A DNA stretch of 64,000 nucleotides from JAGOFO01 sp964522105 (GTDB taxonomy: Bacteria > Myxococcota_A > UBA9042 > DTJE01), in assembly GCA_964522105.1 (NCBI GenBank), contig CAZFVA010000017.1, forward strand, positions 1-64,000. The letters run 5' to 3'. Under the pieces are notes generated by a model, which was given only the letters and a program-made list of their open reading frames with translations, had not been told where the DNA came from and searched no databases. A program made the translations under genes and the position numbers. Below are positions 8,975 to 18,233 of this stretch, in pieces. Position 1 is the first letter of the stretch, and each line of letters opens with the position of its first letter.

Positions 8975-9048
8975 GTCACAGGGCGCGTGTTAATCGGCGG
9001 TGGACCGGTAACCGGCGGCGCATGCGACCCTGATTCCAGGGGGGTGCG

Positions 9049-12000
9049 ATGGACACCGGGAATCGTTTCAGATTGAGTCTGGCTTTCCTGCCGTGTCTGG
9101 CTTTCCTGTCATGCATCGCACTGACAACCCTGTGTGGTTGCGACTCTTCGCCGTTCCCTTTTGATGCAAATGCCTGGAATGATGTTGGCCCGGGCCGTGA
9201 TGGTCAGGACCGGGACGTGCAATTTCCGGATTCTTATTCCGGCGACGTCCTTTCGGCCGTGCAATTGATAACGTTTAAGACCCCTGACCCTTCCATACGT
9301 CCGGTCGTGTCTGGAAAGTATCGCGCAGAGTTCGTGTATCAGGACCAGGCCGATCTTCCGGCGACTCTGACAGTGGAGTTGCTTCCCCACCCCCAATTTG
9401 AACCACTGATCATCGCCGTTGACGGGTCCGGGACGTACTTCGTGGAAATCGACACGACGCTTGTGGCTGATGGAAAATGTTCCATCGAGGTCACCGCAGT
9501 CTCGCAGGACGGTCGAAGCTTTTCCCGCAGGGGCAAAATACTGGTGGATAACAATCCCCCGGTAATCGAGTTCCTGGACCCGACGCCACTGGAAGGTGCC
9601 GGATTCGTGGAAGACCTGCCGGTGCGCGTCAGGGTGACCGATTCAGGGTCGCTTGTGCGTTACGTCAAGATCACGGCCGGGGACTTTGTGTGGGAATGGC
9701 CGTTGACTGAAGGTGAGTCGGCGGCCGAGGTTGATACACGGGCTGTTGTTGAAGGCGAAACCGACGGGACATATCAGGACCTGATCATTCCGACTGAGGG
9801 CTGGTCCGGGGGTGACATTGTTCTGAACGTGATTGCCCGGGACGGTCATGCAGACCGCGATGCCGTTGCGGAACGTCTACTTACGTTCGTTGAGAGGCCG
9901 GGTTTTGACGGTGGCGAAAGGATCGACCTGCCCCTTGCTGAAGGCGAAATCTGCGTCAGCGTCGAGGGTATCCGGCTTGGACCGGCCAACGACGGTGACT
10001 GGGCTGTGCTTGCCGCAATCCAGAAGCCCACGGCGTTCCAGATGAACATCTATCAGCGGACAGGTGCTCGTCATTCGGCCCTTTTGATGACAGTGATGGA
10101 AGAGTTCTGCGCCGTGCACAAGATCATCGACATGAACCTGGATGGAATGGACGACATTCTTGCCTGGTGCGGGTCGGGCGCCACTCGCCGCATCCTTGTG
10201 TTGCAGCAGACCGCCGAGCGCGTCTTCGTGGAAACTGATTCGCTGGCGACTGCGTACACGGTCAAGGATCTGGCGGCCGGGGATCTGAACCGGGATGGAA
10301 TTCCGGATATTGCCTTTGTCAGCGATGTCGAGCCCCTCTGGACCGGGATAATGTTGTCAACCACTGACGATGAAGGCGATTTCGCGGGATATGCCGCGCC
10401 TTCATTCTACTCTGGGGCCGTCAAGCCGAATCATGTGGCGATTGGACGGTTCAGTGACAATGAAAGTAACTCGGTCGTCGTGGGGGCAAAGGGTAGCGGG
10501 CTGGTCACGGCGTATCCTATCGACGAAAGCGGCGTTCCTTCAATGGGCGAAAACAGCAGCCTGGATCCAGATAATCAGTTTATAGATGACGTTTCGGACA
10601 TGGTCGCGGTCAACTTCACCGACATCAACGCCGACAGCGACTCGCTGATTGTCGTCGATTCCATGAAGGCCGAGGTGATGGGTATCGCCAGGTTGCGGCA
10701 GGACGCGTCCCGCAGAGTCGAATCGGTCAGGGAATGGCCGATCGGTGTTCTGGCTACCGACATCGCTGCAGGTGATATTGACAGTGACGGTGTGGCTGAT
10801 TTCGTCATCCTGTGCCCCGGTTCGAACATGGTTGACGTCTTCATGGGCAACAGGATCGGTGGCTATTCCGACCCGGTTTTCGAAGGCACCCCTCTTGTTT
10901 CCGGGTCGGGCACCGACGTGACGCTGGCCGACATGGATATGGACGGATTTCTGGACATCGTCTTGCTTTATGGTCGGCAGCAGTTGAAGGTCATCTTCTA
11001 TCGAAAATCTTCTGCGGGCGGGTGGTTTGACGGGTCGCATCAGGGCCTTCTTGCCCAGAAGCCGCTTTCAATGGCGACCGGTCATTTTGTGAAGCCGCTT
11101 TCAGGTTCGCGGGCAGCATTTCTGGATGCGGCAGTTTTGTACAAGAATTTGGACGGTTTCAGCGAGATAGGTGTCTATTCATCGGACGAAATCGTCGGCA
11201 TGCCGACCCGTCACGCTGGTGCAGTCACTCTTGATGTGCGGACCGCAGTCGGTATCGTGGCCGGTAATTTCAACGTTGACCTTTCCAGCGGCGCTTTCAG
11301 TTCGACTACCCGTCCGGACGACTTGATCGTTACTACGGAAGAGACTTTCAGCGAGGATAAACCTAACACCGCACGGATCGTGCTTTTTGAGGAGACAGGA
11401 CACCGGACTATCCTCGGGTACTACGGTGGGATCAGGACAGCAAACCTGCCTCGTAATGCTGTGGTGGGCAATTTCGACGCAGGGTCGGGTTCCCGGGAAA
11501 CTATGGATGTGGCCTTCATGGGGTTTTTTCAGGAGGCCGCTTTCAAGGATTGGATTCTGCAGCCGATGCTTGGCCTGATGGACGGGACTTTTTCCACCAA
11601 CAGCAGCGTCATTGGTGAACTGACGCCGGTTTCAGTCGGGTATTTCAATCAACCGACGTTAATCAAGGCATTCCCGTTGAGGCTTTCGCTGAAGCGATAT
11701 CTGGCGGGTACGTTATCCGCGCCTGACATCATGTTGACGAACAGGCGTACTCATGACGTAACCATTTATATAAACAGCGGTTTCGGTAATTTTCAGTCCA
11801 GGGAACTGGGAAGTCTGGATTTTGCGGTCGGAGGGCAGCCTGTCGATGTTACCGCCGGGTACCTTAGAAACAGGATTAATAAGGACCTGGACGACACGGT
11901 TGCCGAAAAGCAGCTTCCCGATCTGGTGACGCTGCTGGCTAACTTCGTTCTGATTTCGTATTCCATGGATATGGATTTTCTGCAGCAATCCGGCGAAGAC

Positions 12001-12327
12001 ATCGGTTTTCTGGCTCCGGTGGTGCTGTCCGTTAATACCGGGGTCGCAGTGGCCGTTGAAGTCGCTGACATGAACTGTGACGGCATTCAGGACATTATCG
12101 TCCTGGACAATCAATTCTCGAAGGTCGTGATATTTCCCGGCCTGGGCCAGTTCAGGTTCGCCGAGCCCTACAGCTATCCGAGCGGTGTCGGTCCGTTCGC
12201 TATGAAGGTTGCGGACGTCGATGCCGACGGAAGCATGGACATAGTTACTCTGGACAGCAGCGGCAAGACTGTCACGACTTTGCACAACGCTACGCAGGCT
12301 TGTCTGGATCAGGGGGAACCGAAATGA
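9049..12327 (+). CDS. FG-GAP/VCBS repeat lipoprotein, first of a tandem pair
   Basis: 1092 residues; AGGGGGG lies just before the ATG. The signal peptide ends in LTTLCGC, with Cys31 as likely lipidation site, followed by DSSPFPFD. Residues about 60-290 look like two immunoglobulin-like sandwiches. From about residue 330 to the end there are calcium-loop repeats of the FG-GAP/VCBS type, for example DMNLDGMDDI, DLNRDGIPDI, DIDSDGVADF, DMDMDGFLDI, DMNCDGIQDI and DVDADGSMDI. Such repeats build beta-propellers as in integrin alpha chains and bind Ca2+; they occur in bacterial surface and adhesion proteins. The next gene is a paralogue that overlaps its stop by ATGA. Specific ligand unknown. Confidence 0.85.
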   Translation: MDTGNRFRLSLAFLPCLAFLSCIALTTLCGCDSSPFPFDANAWNDVGPGRDGQDRDVQFPDSYSGDVLSAVQLITFKTPDPSIRPVVSGKYRAEFVYQDQADLPATLTVELLPHPQFEPLIIAVDGSGTYFVEIDTTLVADGKCSIEVTAVSQDGRSFSRRGKILVDNNPPVIEFLDPTPLEGAGFVEDLPVRVRVTDSGSLVRYVKITAGDFVWEWPLTEGESAAEVDTRAVVEGETDGTYQDLIIPTEGWSGGDIVLNVIARDGHADRDAVAERLLTFVERPGFDGGERIDLPLAEGEICVSVEGIRLGPANDGDWAVLAAIQKPTAFQMNIYQRTGARHSALLMTVMEEFCAVHKIIDMNLDGMDDILAWCGSGATRRILVLQQTAERVFVETDSLATAYTVKDLAAGDLNRDGIPDIAFVSDVEPLWTGIMLSTTDDEGDFAGYAAPSFYSGAVKPNHVAIGRFSDNESNSVVVGAKGSGLVTAYPIDESGVPSMGENSSLDPDNQFIDDVSDMVAVNFTDINADSDSLIVVDSMKAEVMGIARLRQDASRRVESVREWPIGVLATDIAAGDIDSDGVADFVILCPGSNMVDVFMGNRIGGYSDPVFEGTPLVSGSGTDVTLADMDMDGFLDIVLLYGRQQLKVIFYRKSSAGGWFDGSHQGLLAQKPLSMATGHFVKPLSGSRAAFLDAAVLYKNLDGFSEIGVYSSDEIVGMPTRHAGAVTLDVRTAVGIVAGNFNVDLSSGAFSSTTRPDDLIVTTEETFSEDKPNTARIVLFEETGHRTILGYYGGIRTANLPRNAVVGNFDAGSGSRETMDVAFMGFFQEAAFKDWILQPMLGLMDGTFSTNSSVIGELTPVSVGYFNQPTLIKAFPLRLSLKRYLAGTLSAPDIMLTNRRTHDVTIYINSGFGNFQSRELGSLDFAVGGQPVDVTAGYLRNRINKDLDDTVAEKQLPDLVTLLANFVLISYSMDMDFLQQSGEDIGFLAPVVLSVNTGVAVAVEVADMNCDGIQDIIVLDNQFSKVVIFPGLGQFRFAEPYSYPSGVGPFAMKVADVDADGSMDIVTLDSSGKTVTTLHNATQACLDQGEPK

Positions 12328-15300
12328 ACGAATTATCTCGTTTCAGGTTCCTGACCGGGTTTGCGCTTGTTTTTGCGGCATTTCTTGCCGGGACCGGCTG
12401 TGAGGACAGCAGGTTTCCTTTTGACATGACACAGCCTGATGAGCTGGCAGGTGATCTCGGTCGCGACGGCACGTCTTTCGACGCCGATGCCGATGCCGCG
12501 CAGGGCAGCCTGTCCCTGACCCTTCTGGATCCTGTTCCCGGTGAAGCCGCGCTGATTTCCGGGCCTGTCGATTTCATGTACAGGTACGACGATTCGGAAG
12601 GTGCACCGGCGACCATAACTTTGTCGGGTGCCGGCAGTGAGCCGGTTTCGATGGATGTAGATGGCCCCGGGGAATACAAGATCACGTTCGTGCCGGTTTC
12701 CGTGTTCCAGGGAAGCGGCACAGTCAGGCTGGACGCGGCAACCGTGGATGGCCGCAGCACTGGAATCGACGTGACCGTATTTGTTGACATGTTTCCCCCC
12801 GTCATTTCTTTTGAACCGCCGACTCCGGACGCGTATGACGAAGTCCAGGATGACTTTGTTATCCGGGTCAGGGTGACTGACAGCGGGACTCTGGTTCATA
12901 GTGTCCGCATAGCAGTTATGGATTTTACGTGGGAATGGTCTTCCCCGGGTGGCGAACCGGCCGCAGAAGTCGACTCATCCGAGCATCGCGATCTGGTGAT
13001 TCCGGTGTCGGGCTGGACGTCCGGTCTTTATACGGTCGAGGTGACGGCTGATGACGGGATTCCTGGACGTACCACGACGGCGCTGTTGCCGTTCGCGGTC
13101 CGCCGGGCAGGCGAATTTGCGGCCGACAGCGCCGGTGTTCCAAAGCCTTCGGGGGATGGGATCGCCGGGGCGGGAATCAGGATCGGGCCATCGTCGGATG
13201 GAATCTGGGGAATGGTGACTTCGCGCGGTGTCTATATAAGGTCGGCCGACGGGATCAGGAAACAGTCCGATGGCTTTAAATGTGAAGGCGTCCTGTGGGC
13301 TGTTCTTGATGTGAACTATGACGGGTTCGACGACTTTGTCGGGTATTGCGGTGACTTCGGCAGTGAAAGGATCGTGTACATGCTGCAGGAAGGCAGTGGC
13401 ACGTTTACCGAGCTGCCCGTCAGTTCCGGTGCATTGAAGTTAGCTGATCTGGCTGTCGGTGATTTGAACGGTGACGCATACGCTGACGTGGCGTTCCTTG
13501 AGTTGGAAAACACTCCGTTGTCTTTGATTAAAGTCGTGATGTCCACGACAGGCGAGGCAGGAGAGCTTACCGGCTGGAGTCCTGTCACCGAGTACATCGG
13601 GGCTTCCACTCCAAACAATATTGAAATTGGTCTTTTTTCGGACAACGGTCGTAACGCGGTTCTTGTCACCTCGGAAGCCCTCGGGATGTTCACGGTGTTT
13701 CCTGTTGATGGGAATGGTTCACTTATGATGGGGGAAGACAGCTTCTACAATGAGACTCCGTTTGCCGTCACGCAGGCGGCGAATTTCTGTTCGAATGGGG
13801 CCCCGCCTGACAACGTTGTCACGGTGATGGGTACTAACAAATGTATGACGTTATATGTGGCAAGGACTGATAGCAGCGGCTCGGCCAGGTTTCTACCGTA
13901 TGACGCCGCGAGTGGCGGAGTTGAGGCGACCGACATTGAGGTCGGGGACGTGGATGCGGACGGGTCGGGCGATATTCTGGTACTGAGCAGGGGTGCCAAC
14001 CAGGTTCTATTTTACAGGGGGGGTGCCGACTGCGGCACTTTCCATTTCGTGGACGCCGGAATGGCGCTCGTTTCCGGCGCGGCCACGCACATCTGGCTTT
14101 CGGACTGGGATAACGATGGATATTTCGACCTTTGCGCCCTGACGGAAAGTGGTGTCAGTGTTGTGTATTACCGCATGGACGCTGACGGCGGTCATTTCGA
14201 CGGTTCGTACCAGGGTCGCCTGGAAGGCCTTCCAATCGACCTTGCCGTCGGGCATTTCGCGAAACCAAAGGAAGGAGAGTCCAGGAGTTATCTGGATGCC
14301 GCCGTCCTGCTGTCCGAAGGCGGGGCCAATATCTTTGAGCAGCATAAAATAATTGCTCAGCCGATTGTACCGCTCGTGCCGATTGTACCGGTCGGAAATA
14401 CTTATTTTCCCTTGCAGCGCGTACCTGTACTTTTCAACAATTTAGTGCCCGTCGGGATGGTCTCGGGCAATTTTGGGTCGGTGATTTCGGAAAATGAAAC
14501 GGTGATTTCGGAAGTTGGCCTGGGAACATACGTTGAACTTGATGGTCTTGTTGTCTCGACCTCGAAGCTTACAGATGAATGGAACAACTATTCATCGGCT
14601 ATAGCTGTTTTTGATGAGGATCTTGGTTTTGATCGGTTTTCCCTGGCACTGCCGATAGAGGCCGGGAGTTCGCCCCGGCTTGTTGCTGCGGGGGGTTTTG
14701 ACCTTGAGGGTGACTCCGGCACGATCGACGATTTGGCCTTTGTCTGGCACAGGGAGCGGACGCCCGACATTGAACCTGCGTATTTCCTTCAATCATTACT
14801 TGGGCAGGGTGACGCCACATTTCAGAAACTGACGCCCGACGGTACGCAGATAGAGCCCCTGATTATTCAGGAAAACAGGTTCCCGGGGGTGATTATCTCG
14901 TATCCCCTGCGGCGAACATTAAAGGATTTTTTGTCGGGGAAAGCGGTCAGTCCTGACCTGATTGTTGCAAACAAGGGCACCAGTGATTTCACTGTTTTTC
15001 TGGGTCTTGGTGACGGCCGGTTTCTTGCGAAGTATGACGGAAGTCTGGACTTCGCTGTCGGTCTGCCACCGGTCGATGTAGCGGCCGGTTATCTGAAAAG
15101 TCCGCTGGACGGCAGCGTAAGTGATTCCATTGCAGCCGGGGAATTTCCGGATGTGGTAACCCTGACCCGCGAGGGGAATACGTCGGTATTGACGGTGTCT
15201 TATGCGATGGACAGTCAGGAACTGCAGGAAAGGGGCCTTGATGTCGGGTTTGACGTCCCTTCCGCGATTATTTTCTATCAGCCGGGATCCGGTACTCCGC

Positions 15301-15617
15301 CTAACCCTGTTCCGGTGCCGGTCGCACTGGCATTGGCCGATGTCGATATGGACGGGCTTACAGATATTCTGGTCCTTGATCAGGCCCGGTCGTCCGTTTC
15401 CATTCTGATCAATCAAGGGAACCGTCAGTTCAGTAGACCACACGAGTTTTTTACCGGAACCGAGCCGATTTCGATGGTTGTCGCGGACGTCAACGCCGAT
15501 GGATGTCCTGACATTATGACAGCCGACCAGAAGGGGGGGACGATGTCCGTATTGCGCAACAGTCGTTGTGCCGCGTCTGGCGCCAAAGGTCTTGACCGCA
15601 ACCTGCCACACAGGTAA
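12324..15617 (+). CDS. FG-GAP/VCBS repeat lipoprotein, second of a tandem pair
   Basis: 1097 residues from the ATG that overlaps the upstream stop (ATGA), so translation is probably coupled; GGGGG lies upstream. Lipobox LAGTGC gives Cys26, followed by EDSRFPFD, nearly the same as in the upstream protein. The Ig-like part shares IRVRVTDSGTLVHSV and FTWEW with the upstream VRVRVTDSGSLVRYV and FVWEW. Calcium-loop repeats follow: DVNYDGFDDF, DLNGDAYADV, DVDADGSGDI, DWDNDGYFDL, DVDMDGLTDI and DVNADGCPDI. The pair arose by gene duplication and has kept the same length, so the two proteins may act together at the cell surface. Ligand unknown. Confidence 0.85.
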   Translation: MNELSRFRFLTGFALVFAAFLAGTGCEDSRFPFDMTQPDELAGDLGRDGTSFDADADAAQGSLSLTLLDPVPGEAALISGPVDFMYRYDDSEGAPATITLSGAGSEPVSMDVDGPGEYKITFVPVSVFQGSGTVRLDAATVDGRSTGIDVTVFVDMFPPVISFEPPTPDAYDEVQDDFVIRVRVTDSGTLVHSVRIAVMDFTWEWSSPGGEPAAEVDSSEHRDLVIPVSGWTSGLYTVEVTADDGIPGRTTTALLPFAVRRAGEFAADSAGVPKPSGDGIAGAGIRIGPSSDGIWGMVTSRGVYIRSADGIRKQSDGFKCEGVLWAVLDVNYDGFDDFVGYCGDFGSERIVYMLQEGSGTFTELPVSSGALKLADLAVGDLNGDAYADVAFLELENTPLSLIKVVMSTTGEAGELTGWSPVTEYIGASTPNNIEIGLFSDNGRNAVLVTSEALGMFTVFPVDGNGSLMMGEDSFYNETPFAVTQAANFCSNGAPPDNVVTVMGTNKCMTLYVARTDSSGSARFLPYDAASGGVEATDIEVGDVDADGSGDILVLSRGANQVLFYRGGADCGTFHFVDAGMALVSGAATHIWLSDWDNDGYFDLCALTESGVSVVYYRMDADGGHFDGSYQGRLEGLPIDLAVGHFAKPKEGESRSYLDAAVLLSEGGANIFEQHKIIAQPIVPLVPIVPVGNTYFPLQRVPVLFNNLVPVGMVSGNFGSVISENETVISEVGLGTYVELDGLVVSTSKLTDEWNNYSSAIAVFDEDLGFDRFSLALPIEAGSSPRLVAAGGFDLEGDSGTIDDLAFVWHRERTPDIEPAYFLQSLLGQGDATFQKLTPDGTQIEPLIIQENRFPGVIISYPLRRTLKDFLSGKAVSPDLIVANKGTSDFTVFLGLGDGRFLAKYDGSLDFAVGLPPVDVAAGYLKSPLDGSVSDSIAAGEFPDVVTLTREGNTSVLTVSYAMDSQELQERGLDVGFDVPSAIIFYQPGSGTPPNPVPVPVALALADVDMDGLTDILVLDQARSSVSILINQGNRQFSRPHEFFTGTEPISMVVADVNADGCPDIMTADQKGGTMSVLRNSRCAASGAKGLDRNLPHR

Positions 15618-15694
15618 CTTTCAAGCAGTGGATTTCGGTTTGTTTCAATAATCATGAAGCGGGCAGGTGCCTTTTACTAATTGGTGGTGTGCAA

Positions 15695-16732
15695 ATGTTC
15701 CGATTTAACACGGTTTTCCTGGTGGCGGCGCTTGTGGCTGCGGTTCCTCTTAACGCCCTGGCGTTTTCACACATCGTCATTAACGAGGTTGATTACGATC
15801 AACCCGGCCCTGACGAAGGGGGCGAGTTCATTGAATTGAAAAACATCTCGCCGAACACGATCAATCTTGCCGGTTACAGCATCGAACTGGTTAATGGGGT
15901 AAACCCGCCCGGTACGGTACCCTTCACCCTTGAGATGCCGCCGGAAGTGAACGTGCCCGCTGGTGGGTATTTTGTAATCTGCCGTTCAGCTGCCACGTCG
16001 ACGTTGACCAGCGAAGAATGTGACAGGAACGCCCCTGTCGATATGGTTGTGATTCCGAATGGAAACAGGGACGGAATCAGGTTGCTGAAGGACGGGGAAG
16101 TTCAGGACATGCTGTCCTGGGGCCTGTACATGGATGGTTTGACCGAGGGGTTGAATCCGGCACCGAAAGACCTGGACAATAAGGATAACTACTCGTTGTC
16201 AAGGACTCCTGACGGTTCTGACAGCGACACCAATGACGTCGATTTCAAGTGGACATGTTCGTCGCCGCGAAAGAAGAATTACACGGCTGAAGAATGTCAG
16301 TGCATCCAGACAGTTTGCGGGGATGGCAATGTCTGTAATCCATTGACTGGATATTGCGAAGTCGTGGAAGTCCCCGAAGACGTTATTGAAGATACGGCGG
16401 GCTCGGACACATCTACCGGCGAAGACGTGTCGGAACCGCTGGACACGGCGGTGCAGGATTCGCTGGATCTGGACGCAATGACTGGTGATTTGTCGGGAAC
16501 TGATACCCGGACTGACGCGACCGTTTCGACCGACACCCCGTCAGGTTATGACGTAAATTTTGTGTTCGATCTGGGCGGTCTCGGGCATGAAGATACGGGC
16601 GGTAACGGCGCAAGTGATGGCTGTTCAGCCGGTCGTCATCCTGTGTCCGCCGGTACTGGTCTGCTATTGCTGCTTCTGGCCTGTATGTCCTTTCTGGCAG
16701 TCCGCATCACCCGGAAGGCCAGCCGAACGTAA
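15695..16732 (+). CDS. Lamin-tail domain protein with MYXO-CTERM-like tail
   Basis: 345 residues from the ATG; a GTG two codons earlier is an alternative. Signal peptide to about residue 23 (NALAFS). Residues about 24-150 form a lamin-tail domain: HIVINEVDYDQPGPDEGGEF, IELKNIS, INLAGYSIEL, LSRTPDGSDSDTN. A small Cys cluster (CSSPRKKN, CQCIQTVCGDGNVC) and an Asp/Thr/Ser-rich linker follow. The C-terminus is DGCSAG, then a hydrophobic helix (GLLLLLLACMSFLAV), then RITRKASR, which is the layout of a Cys-based C-terminal sorting signal like MYXO-CTERM but without the second Cys. It is probably surface-anchored. Lamin-tail domains in bacteria are found in exported proteins and nucleases; no catalytic domain is seen here. 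Confidence 0.8.
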   Translation: MFRFNTVFLVAALVAAVPLNALAFSHIVINEVDYDQPGPDEGGEFIELKNISPNTINLAGYSIELVNGVNPPGTVPFTLEMPPEVNVPAGGYFVICRSAATSTLTSEECDRNAPVDMVVIPNGNRDGIRLLKDGEVQDMLSWGLYMDGLTEGLNPAPKDLDNKDNYSLSRTPDGSDSDTNDVDFKWTCSSPRKKNYTAEECQCIQTVCGDGNVCNPLTGYCEVVEVPEDVIEDTAGSDTSTGEDVSEPLDTAVQDSLDLDAMTGDLSGTDTRTDATVSTDTPSGYDVNFVFDLGGLGHEDTGGNGASDGCSAGRHPVSAGTGLLLLLLACMSFLAVRITRKASRT

Positions 16733-16767
16733 ACCAAAGACATGAAACCGATTCCGGGGGGGATTCA

Positions 16768-17323
16768 ATGGACCCGATCATCGTCGAAATCCGGCAACGG
16801 CTTGAACGTGAAGGCACCGAGGCTGTCCGCGAAGGGACGAAGCGGTTTTTCAAGGAGCCGGTCAAGGTTTATGGCCTGAAAGCGGCGGCTGCATCCAAGG
16901 TTGCCCGTGACGGTTTCAAGGTCATAAAAGGCCGGTCGAAATCGGAAATCTTTGCCCTGTGCGACGAGCTGTGGCGTTCAGGATATCTGGAAGAAAGCGG
17001 CATCGCGTGCGAGTGGTCATGGTCGCAACGCCGTCTTTTTGAACCGGCCGATTTCGCGGTTTTCGAGCGCTGGGTTGGACGGGACATATCGAACTGGGCC
17101 CAGTGCGACACGTTCTGCAACCACACGGTCGGGGCGTTTCTGGATGCGTTTCCGNNNNNNNNNNNNNNNNNNNNNNNNNNNNNNNNNNNNNNNNNNNNNN
17201 NNNNNNNNNNNNNNNNNNNNNNNNNNNNNNNNNNNNNNNNNNNNNNNNNNNNNNCGAACGGCCCTGCGCTACGCCATTGAAAAGATGCCTGCCGACATGA
17301 AGGCCCGCGCGATGCAGAAATAA
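16768..17323 (+). CDS. DNA alkylation repair protein (AlkD-like), interrupted by a gap
   Basis: The N-terminal 129 residues before the gap match the AlkD/DNA alkylation repair family (PF08713): FFKEPVKVYGLKAAA, a helix pair with ELWRSGYLEE, then FERWVGRDISNWAQCDTFCN, with the Trp and Asp of the HEAT-like repeat pocket. After the 100 N the family-like end ALRYAIEKMPADMKAR is in another frame and stops at 17321-17323. Because the N number is a placeholder, the frame change is most simply a wrong gap length, not a true frameshift. Family members are HEAT-repeat DNA glycosylases that remove alkylated purines. The middle of the protein is missing from the assembly. Confidence 0.8.
17155..17254. 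other. Assembly gap (100 N)
   Basis: Exactly 100 N, a standard scaffold spacer of unknown real length. It lies inside the AlkD-like gene. Confidence 0.99.
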
Positions 17324-17329
17324 CGAATA

Positions 17330-17719
17330 TCAGTTATGCCCGCCGCAGCCATGAGCGCCATGCCCGTGTCCGCCACATGCCATGCCGGGTTCGACCTTGC
17401 GGAGCGTACCGTTCTTCCATGCCTCGATCGCCAGTCCCGCCGTCGGATGTTCAGCAAGATACACCTGGATTCCGGCTGATATCAGTTTGGAAAGTGCCCC
17501 CATGCCGATTCCGCCGACAACGATGCCGTCGATCTGTTCGCCATTCAGCGCCGCCAGGGGCTGGCACATGCCATGCTGGTGGTGCTGGTTCTGGTTGTTG
17601 ATTGTGCGACATGCGCCAGTGGTCGCGTCAACGATCAGGAACAGTGGGGCCGAGCCGAAGTGGGCGCAAACGGGGCTTTCAAGGCCGGAATCTTCAGTAA
17701 CCGGAATACAGATGTTCAT
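17330..17719 (-). CDS. NifX/NifB-type FeMo-cofactor-binding domain protein with His/Cys tail
   Basis: 129 residues. MNICIPVTED, HFGSAPLFLIVD, then GIVVGGIGMGAL and GIQVYLAEHPTAG follow the dinitrogenase iron-molybdenum cofactor-binding fold (PF02579). Two extra metal-binding segments stand out: NNQNQHHQHGMC in a loop near residue 45 and a C-terminal MACGGHGHGAHGCGGH. Members outside nitrogen fixers are thought to bind iron-sulfur or metal clusters. No nif genes are in the window. The ATG overlaps the stop of the DUF134 gene (ATGA), so the two are made together. Confidence 0.88.
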   Translation of the reverse strand: MNICIPVTEDSGLESPVCAHFGSAPLFLIVDATTGACRTINNQNQHHQHGMCQPLAALNGEQIDGIVVGGIGMGALSKLISAGIQVYLAEHPTAGLAIEAWKNGTLRKVEPGMACGGHGHGAHGCGGHN

Positions 17720-18147
17720 TCAGGGTCTCCTTTTTCCCGACAATTGTCGGGGTGTCCTTCTGCCTGTGACGGTGCGTCGGATTTTCTGCAGCGTGGACAC
17801 GCAGTTCCACCGGCGATAAGCCGTGAACAACGCGGGCAACCGTGATCATGTTGTTCTTCAGTGGTGACAAAGCCACCTTCGATGCGAAGCTCGGTTCCAC
17901 GAACCAGCATGGTGGCTATTTTGGCATGCGCAGATTCTATGATGCGGCTTAGCGTCGGCCTTGATACGTCCATCATTTCAGCGGCTTGCGCCTGGTACAT
18001 CCCTTCAAGGTCGGTAAGGCGAATCGCCTCGAATTCGTCCAGAGTCAAGGTAACTGATTCAAGTTCGCGGCATGGTATGCCACACGGCTTGAACCTTGCG
18101 ACACAAGGTGCCTGACCTATTTTTCGGCAGTTTGTCGGCCTGGGCAT
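17716..18147 (-). CDS. DUF134 family DNA-binding protein with Cys cluster
   Basis: 143 residues; strong AGGAGG seven bases before the ATG. MPRP and VARFKPCGIPCREL are the DUF134 opening; LTLDEFEAIRLTDLEGMYQAQAAEMMDVSRPTLSRI is a sigma-70-region-4-like helix-turn-helix. The C-terminus adds four Cys in two pairs (HGCPRCSRL, ACPRCRKS), a zinc-ribbon-like unit. DUF134 proteins usually stand next to NifX-like proteins, as here, and probably act as regulators of metal-cofactor genes; the target is unknown. Divergent from the next plus-strand gene. Confidence 0.88.
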   Translation of the reverse strand: MPRPTNCRKIGQAPCVARFKPCGIPCRELESVTLTLDEFEAIRLTDLEGMYQAQAAEMMDVSRPTLSRIIESAHAKIATMLVRGTELRIEGGFVTTEEQHDHGCPRCSRLIAGGTACPRCRKSDAPSQAEGHPDNCREKGDPE

Positions 18148-18166
18148 TCGTCACCTCCTAATTTTG

Positions 18167-18195
18167 ATTATGGACTTATGTTCAAAACGTGTAAA
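18167..18195 (-). promoter_or_regulatory. Promoter of the DUF134-NifX-like operon
   Basis: On the minus strand TTTACA (18195-18190) and CATAAT (18172-18167) are 17 bases apart, matching 5 of 6 positions in each box. The -10 ends 19 bases before the ATG, leaving a leader of about 12 bases with the AGGAGG site. Confidence 0.55.
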
Positions 18196-18233
18196 CTAAA
18201 CAGTGCGTATTCGGCATGAGGTTTCAGGTTGAG

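Noticed and set aside
17155..17254. True frameshift in the AlkD-like gene
   Set aside because: The N run is a standard 100-base placeholder, so the change of frame cannot be judged.
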